The notes under the pieces are model-generated. The model searched no databases and was not told where the DNA came from. It was given only the letters and a program-made list of their open reading frames with translations. Shown one piece after another: positions 59,187 through 64,000 of a DNA stretch of 64,000 nt. This stretch comes from Heracleum sosnowskyi (Eukaryota > Streptophyta > Magnoliopsida > Apiales > Apiaceae), in the NCBI GenBank assembly GCA_030848705.1, contig JAUIZM010000017.1:1364001-1428000 (forward strand), written 5' to 3'. How positions within the stretch are numbered: position 1 is the stretch's first letter; the number at the start of each line of letters is the position of its first letter. The translations under genes and the position numbers were made by a program.

Positions 59187-59464
59187 CTACAAATATATAT
59201 ATAACACATACATGTCAATTACATATGCATATATACACTAACTACACATATTATTCAAAAATTCAATATATAAAGCAAAATAATGAAAGAACTTGTAAAA
59301 TAAATAAATAATTAAAGAGAGGTACTCACATTGATGCATGAAATGAGGTATGATAATCCGCTTGATTTTTTAGATGGAATTGTATGGAGAAATGGAGAAA
59401 ATTGAAAGTGAAATGGTGATAGGAAAAAATAAAAATGCTACTGCCCAGATCTCTAATGTTGAAG

Positions 59465-59832
59465 CACAATGCGACGGATTCTAAATTTCGTCACAAAGTA
59501 TAATAAAATATTATTATTTTACTACGCCCATTAATTCATACCGTTGAAAATTTAATAATGCAGGTGTAACTTATGACGGAAAGTTGACAATCCGTCACAA
59601 GTTATATGTTGCGACGGAAACGCTTACATGCCGTCGCAAGTTTAAAGGCGGGGCAAAACAAATTCCGAAACTGATGGCGAGGCGGGAAATAAATTAATAA
59701 AATACTAACTTTATGACAGAATGTCGCCGTCGCAAAGTACCTTATGACGGATACTTTATTTTCTGTCGTTAAGTTACTTTGTGACGGATTTTTACTAATT
59801 CTACGTCACAAATGCCCCTATCTCTTGTAGTG
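59465..59832. repeat. CACTA right subterminal array and terminus
   Basis: Words such as GACGGATTCT, CCGTCACAAG, GCGACGGAAACG, CCGTCGCAAG and TGTGACGGATTT in both orientations, ending CTCTTGTAGTG. The sequence mixes CCGTCACAAA and CCGTCGCAAG versions, whereas the left end has mainly the former. Confidence 0.9.
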
Positions 59833-59835
59833 TTT

Positions 59836-59935
59836 ATTGAACTGTCACAGCCTACATAACTCGTCTACCTCTTTTAAAGGAAGTGAGTCTCAGACCCTAT
59901 GTAGTCTATCAATCTATAATCCAATTGAAAATACC
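59836..59935. other. Organelle-like sequence, right part
   Basis: Continues the sequence interrupted at 28980: joined across one TTT, the text runs from GCTTCCGCTACA into TTGAACTGTCACAGCC. It then gives way to AT-rich nuclear DNA near 59935. This shows the CACTA inserted into a pre-existing organelle-like segment. Confidence 0.4.
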
Positions 59936-60551
59936 CTGAAACTGAAGTGAAAAAAAAGTGCCGAATTTTTATATTAAGAATTCTTATTGAACTTATAATC
60001 AAAATACTCTTCTTAATATTTAAATATAGTTCTACTAACAAACAAATACACTTTTTAATATTACATCAAACGATTTTCATCTATTTATTCTAAGATCTAA
60101 CAAAATAATCTTTAATTTAGTAATTGTTTAACAAATTTTTTAAAATTAAAACTACAACAAAACTAAAGATGGAAGAATTAAAGTGGCAAATTTTACTTAG
60201 CAAAAAAAAAAGTGGCAAATTTTTAGTTTGATAATTCTATTCGATTTAGGATATTTTCATGTATTTGATTAAATTATCAAGATTTTTTTAGTATTTTTAA
60301 TCAACTAACAACCAAATACACTTTGATATGTAATACTCCTTATAATTACTTCAAATCCAAATCCAATTCTAATATTAATAATTCCACTGCTGACTTATAT
60401 ACTTTTTATATAATAATTTCTATTTTTATAAAATATAATCTTGATCGTTTATTTTTAAAACTATTAGATCCAACAGTTGAGATTATTTTGGCGGTACTGA
60501 GGACCACATCAAAGTTTTGGATAAAATATTCCTTACGCTTATTATATATAA
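59936..60551. other. AT-rich intergenic DNA
   Basis: No gene or element end seen. Short open frames here have no family signature. Confidence 0.4.
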
Positions 60552-62662
60552 CTAGCGTAAAAGCCCGTGCGAGACACAGACATTGCAATAATTTCTCGCA
60601 AAAATTATTTATATATTGAGATAATTTTGTAATTTTAAATTCGAAAAAGGATAATATTTCGATTTTATCTCATATTTTAATAGTATTTTTTAATATGACA
60701 TACCAAATTACATTAACCAGATATTCTATAGTTTGATTAAATTTCATAAAATTTGGATAAATATCCATACGATAATAATCGCATGATTACATTTAATTGC
60801 TAAAATATTAATATGATTTTCGATGATGTGATAGGAACTTTATCAAATTGAACCTTTGAGTATATAATAATATGGTTTTTGATGACGAAACTTTATCAAA
60901 TTGAACATTTGAGTATAAAATAAATAAATATTTTTGAAAATTGTCAATATATAACATAAGCAATGTGATTTTAACTTAGTTAGAGTATATTTATAAATAA
61001 TCGATATATACGTAAGGTGAAAACATATTATGAAACTATTAATATTATCTGAAAGTCGTCCTTGCGCTGTATAGCTCATTTTTTTTATATATATTACATA
61101 CATATTTTTACATTTTTAAACTCAAATGTTTAGTTTTAGTCTAAAATTTATTACACAATATCAAAATTCTATTTTAAAATTTTGGTAAATTAAAACAGTT
61201 TTTATCTTATAATATGAATTATTTTTTAACTCAACTTGAATTTTTACAAATTTTTTAACATAATATTTAAGATGAAACTTTTTGGTTTCATCATAGGTTG
61301 ATCTAAGTATATGTTATAACTCAACTATCATATATTATGTTGATTATTTGATCAATTTAGTATACTATTTAAAATTCATATTACCATACTTTGAGTTATA
61401 GTCTAATTGGTCATTGCGAATAATTATTGCAATTTTGTAATATTTATAATTCAAAAAAACATATTTTTTTCATTTTATATTGAATATTAATTATGTTATT
61501 TTTTATATATACAACATAAATCCTATTTTTGGAGTTGTCATTTTTTTAAACATAAATTCAATTATTTTAGTTTTTTTAATATATATGTTTTTAAATCAAT
61601 CACACTTTTAAATCACTGAAAGTCTAAATAGTTGGTCGACCAAAAATCTCTAATATGACTCGCGTATTTAAAATTTTATATAAATAAAAATTATGCGAGA
61701 AAATCATTTATTATGTATAATTTTTTAAACAAAATTAAATATTTCTTAAAAAAAATCTTATTTTTTTTATTTCAATAGTTTAATATCCACACAGAGCAGA
61801 ATGTAAATAAATTCATATTTTTTTAGCAATCGATTACATTTATGTATAATTTTATATTATTTAAAATTTTATTTTTTAATTCAATCATTTAAAATGACAA
61901 AAGAGAAATCTAGAGTATACTCAATCCACTAAAATATTTTTTGTAATATATAATATGCAATATTCTATAAATAATATAAACCAACGTTTTATTTACTGAA
62001 AAGTAAAAATAAAAAAATGGTAGAAGAGGAGAAAATGTGATTTATCTAAAAATATTTTAAAAGAAAACTCAAAATAACGTATAGTATAATGGTTATGGTA
62101 TGAGTTTGATTAGAGAAGGTTAGTGGTTCGATTTTCAACATTAACATAATTTCATCTAATTTTTGCATAAATATAAAAGAGAAGGTATTTTTTGTAATTT
62201 TTAAACATATAGGAGCAAAATCGTAAATTCATAGGTATTAAAATGACATATATCAATCATTTAAATTGACAAAAGAGAATTGTAGATCATGCTCAATCGA
62301 TAAAAATATTTTTTGTAATTATATATTGTGCAATATTCTATAAATAATATCAATCAATATTTATTTACTCTATAATAAAAATATAAAAAAAAGATGGGAG
62401 AATATGTGGTTTATCTATTAAGATTTTGAAACTAAACTCAAAATAAAGTGTAGCACAATGGTTGTGGTGTAAGTTTGAGTGTAAAAGGTCTCATGTTCAA
62501 TTCTCAAGCCTAATATATTTAATTTAATTTTTACATAAACATTAAAGGGGTGGCATTTTTGTAATTTTTCAAAAAATAGGGGCAAAATCGTAACTTCACA
62601 TGCATTAAAGTGGCACTTTTTGCCCTTGTGTTGTGGTTTAATATATAGTAATAATAGAAGGA
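60552..62662 (-). mobile_element. Non-autonomous Helitron candidate
   Basis: On the - strand the 5' end reads A|TCCTTCTATTATTACTATAT then TTAAACCACAACAC, as in many plant Helitrons. The 3' end has a small hairpin (CTGTG..CACGG), then GCTTTTACG, CTAG (60552-60555) and T. It has no coding content. Its 5' half carries an internal duplication with tRNA-like boxes. The hairpin has one G-T pair, so the ends need confirmation from empty sites. Confidence 0.55.
61880..62636. repeat. About 375-bp tandem duplication with tRNA-like A and B boxes
   Basis: Copy 1 (about 61880-62257) and copy 2 (about 62258-62636) share TCAATCATTTAAA, GACAAAAGAGAA, GCAATATTCTATAAATAAT and GGCAAAATCGTAA-type words in order. 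Each has a box like TAGCACAATGGTTGTGGT (62451 in copy 2) followed by GTTCAATTCTC (62492) or GGTTCGATTTTC (62125 in copy 1), resembling RNA polymerase III boxes of tRNA genes or SINEs. They cannot fold as a tRNA as far as I can see. Confidence 0.5.
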
Positions 62663-62908
62663 TATAATATTATATTTCATTTGTTAGTTTCAAGTAACAC
62701 ATTTAATGGGTTGATTAAAAAAGTGTTATGATTTGGAAAAAATAAATTGATTAACATCCTTAGTAGATTGCATAGAAACAATACTAAAATGAAAATATTT
62801 GCAATTTGATAATTAAGTTTTTCAGGGAGAATAATATTAATGAAAATTGTCATGTGATATGAATAATACTAGCATGAAAATCCGTGCAAGGCACGGGCCA
62901 TTTTCTAG
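62663..62908. other. AT-rich DNA ending in a Helitron-like hairpin
   Basis: Near the right end, CCGTGCAAGGCACGG (62882-62896) is a perfect hairpin, followed by GCCATTTT and CTAG (62905-62908) then T, the form of a Helitron 3' end on the + strand. On the other strand the hairpin is also followed by a CTAGT (near 62869), so orientation is ambiguous and no matching 5' end was found. Confidence 0.45.
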
Positions 62909-63290
62909 TATAACTTTTAAAAAATTTCTCGATAATTTTTCTTTTCCGAGAATTTTTTCCAAAACATTTTCTCAATAATTTTTTTTTCAAGAACCTGAAA
63001 ATTTTTTCTCGAGAAATTTTTCCGGAGAAATTTTTTTCCCAAAAAATTTTCTAAAAATTTTTCTCGAGAAACATTTTTCGAAACCTTTTTCTCGAGCATT
63101 TTTTCCCGAGAAACATTTTCCGAAAACTTTTTTTCGAGATCTTTTCCGAAAACATTTTCCCCATCAACTTTTTTCAAAAACTTTTTCTCGAAAAAAAATT
63201 TCCAAATTTTTTTTCTTAAAAACTTTTTCCCCGAATATTTTCCTGGGAAATTTGTTTCCAATAACTTTTTCCGGAAAATATTTTTCCCAA
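62909..63290. repeat. Degenerate minisatellite of CTCGAGAAA palindromes
   Basis: About 380 bp of variants of TTTTTCTCGAGAAA, TTTCCCGAGAAACATTTT and CCGAAAACTTTTT, spaced 18-30 bp. Many copies are self-complementary (CTCGAG, TCCGGA). It starts at the Helitron-like hairpin end. The Lys/Phe-rich open frame on the - strand is a by-product of the repeat. Confidence 0.8.
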
Positions 63291-63656
63291 ATATATTGTA
63301 GCCATAATTTTCAGATGAGTACATGTAATATATGAATTAAAAAATTCATATTGCAATCCGTTTATCTTTCTCCTATAAGTAATCCATTTTTATGTAATTA
63401 TATAACCTTATATCTACCAATTTGACTTTATTCACGTGACACAAACATATACATATTATGTGCATGATTAAGGACATATACGATATAGTGTCAATGATGG
63501 TTTAGAGGTGTAAAACTCAATGGTTAGACTCATGTTCATTTCTCACTAAAAGAATTATTTTTATAAATATAATAAACAAATGGGAAAATTATTCATTTCA
63601 TCTGAATAAATGTAATAAAATGACTCACCAATTAAAAGTGTGTATTGGTGTATTAT

Positions 63657-63706
63657 AGATAGATAATAGATAGATAGATAGTGGATAGATAGATAGATAG
63701 ATAACA
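63657..63706. repeat. Imperfect (GATA)n microsatellite
   Basis: Runs of TAGA/GATA units with a few interruptions (GTGGATAG, TAATAG). Confidence 0.9.
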
Positions 63707-64000
63707 GATTTTATAATTAAAAAAAAATTATACTTAAAAAAGAGTTGTTTCAATAAAAAAATTTGTATTTTTTTAATAATTAGGCTTATATGTTTTACAA
63801 ATGAGTGTGTGTTCTAACAAAATTCGGGGTGAGCAAGAATCGAACCTAGAACCTAGGACGACAAGAGATAAGCTCTTATCACTCGAGTTATGTCATTGCA
63901 CTCATCAAAATTTTTGTTTAAATACCACGATTTCAAACATTTATCCGATCTTTATTTTGAATCGTACTTTTTTTTAATATAATCAATAATATATTAATAA
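63707..64000. other. AT-rich DNA with a possible SINE-like fragment
   Basis: On the - strand, 63815-63890 has ATAACTCGAGTGATAAGAGC followed by GGTTCGATTCTTGC, a spacing and wording like tRNA A and B boxes. Otherwise nothing recognisable; the window ends here. Confidence 0.3.

Larger units (their letters stand above)
28984..59832 (-). mobile_element. CACTA (En/Spm) DNA transposon, interrupted by a nested retroelement
   Basis: The termini are CACTACAAGAAT (28984) and, by complement at the right end, CACTACAAGAGA (to 59832). The 3-bp target duplication TTT flanks both sides (28981-28983, 59833-59835). Subterminal regions are dense in TGTGACGGA/CCGTCACAAA words. Two - strand genes, TNP2-type (right) and TNPA/Transposase_24-type (left), follow the usual order. 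Removing the 22.2-kb retroelement leaves about 8.6 kb, a full-length autonomous size. The TNP2 gene carries two in-frame stops, so the copy is probably not autonomous now. Confidence 0.95.

Noticed and set aside
62917..63324. Open frame of 135 Lys/Phe/Glu-rich codons on the - strand
   Set aside because: It arises from the CTCGAGAAA minisatellite. The sequence is repetitive in all frames.

Overview
This is nuclear DNA of a flowering plant, most likely a eudicot. Genes carry short AT-rich GT..AG introns. The conserved families (HD-Zip I ATHB-20/HAT7 clade, MIK2-type receptor kinase, plant cysteine oxidase, pectate lyase, SYN-type cohesin kleisin) and the transposable elements (SIRE-type copia, CACTA, Helitron, Mutator and Harbinger MITEs) are all plant types. 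I could not fix the species.

Layout. 0.7-1.9 kb: an HD-Zip I transcription factor (+ strand, 4 exons). 3.2-4.5 kb: a scrambled copia relic. 5.0-7.0 kb: an LRR receptor kinase (- strand) with a short ectodomain. 7.4-8.1 kb: a Mutator-type MITE with a perfect 9-bp target duplication. 8.5-11.8 kb: a plant cysteine oxidase (- strand, 5 exons, 275 aa by my splicing). 13.3-15.9 kb: a Helitron with a minisatellite and decayed RPA/DUF223 exons. 16.6-17.5 kb: a Harbinger-type MITE, followed by a fold-back element. 19.6-21.2 kb: a pectate lyase (- strand, 4 exons, 444 aa). 23.6-28.0 kb: a RAD21/SYN cohesin subunit (- strand, 13 exons, 824 aa) with an internal 85-residue triplication.

From 28.98 to 59.83 kb the window is one nested structure. 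A CACTA (En/Spm) transposon with TSD TTT sits in sequence that looks organellar. It carries a TNP2 transposase gene (two in-frame stops) and a TNPA/Transposase_24-type gene. The second gene is split by a 22.2-kb SIRE/Maximus-type copia insertion of form LTR-internal-LTR-internal-LTR, bounded by TSD AAGCA. Without that insertion the CACTA would be about 8.6 kb, a normal autonomous length. The two retroelement units are almost identical but broken in different places: unit A has a frameshift in the envelope-like ORF and Asp to Asn at a catalytic reverse-transcriptase position, and unit B has a stop just before RNase H.

From 60 to 64 kb I see no host gene. There is a second Helitron (- strand) with an internal duplication bearing tRNA-like promoter boxes, another Helitron-like hairpin end, an unusual CTCGAG-palindrome minisatellite and a GATA microsatellite.

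The host genes do not form one pathway. All intron phases given here were joined by hand and close in frame, which is the main support for the gene models. No database search was possible.
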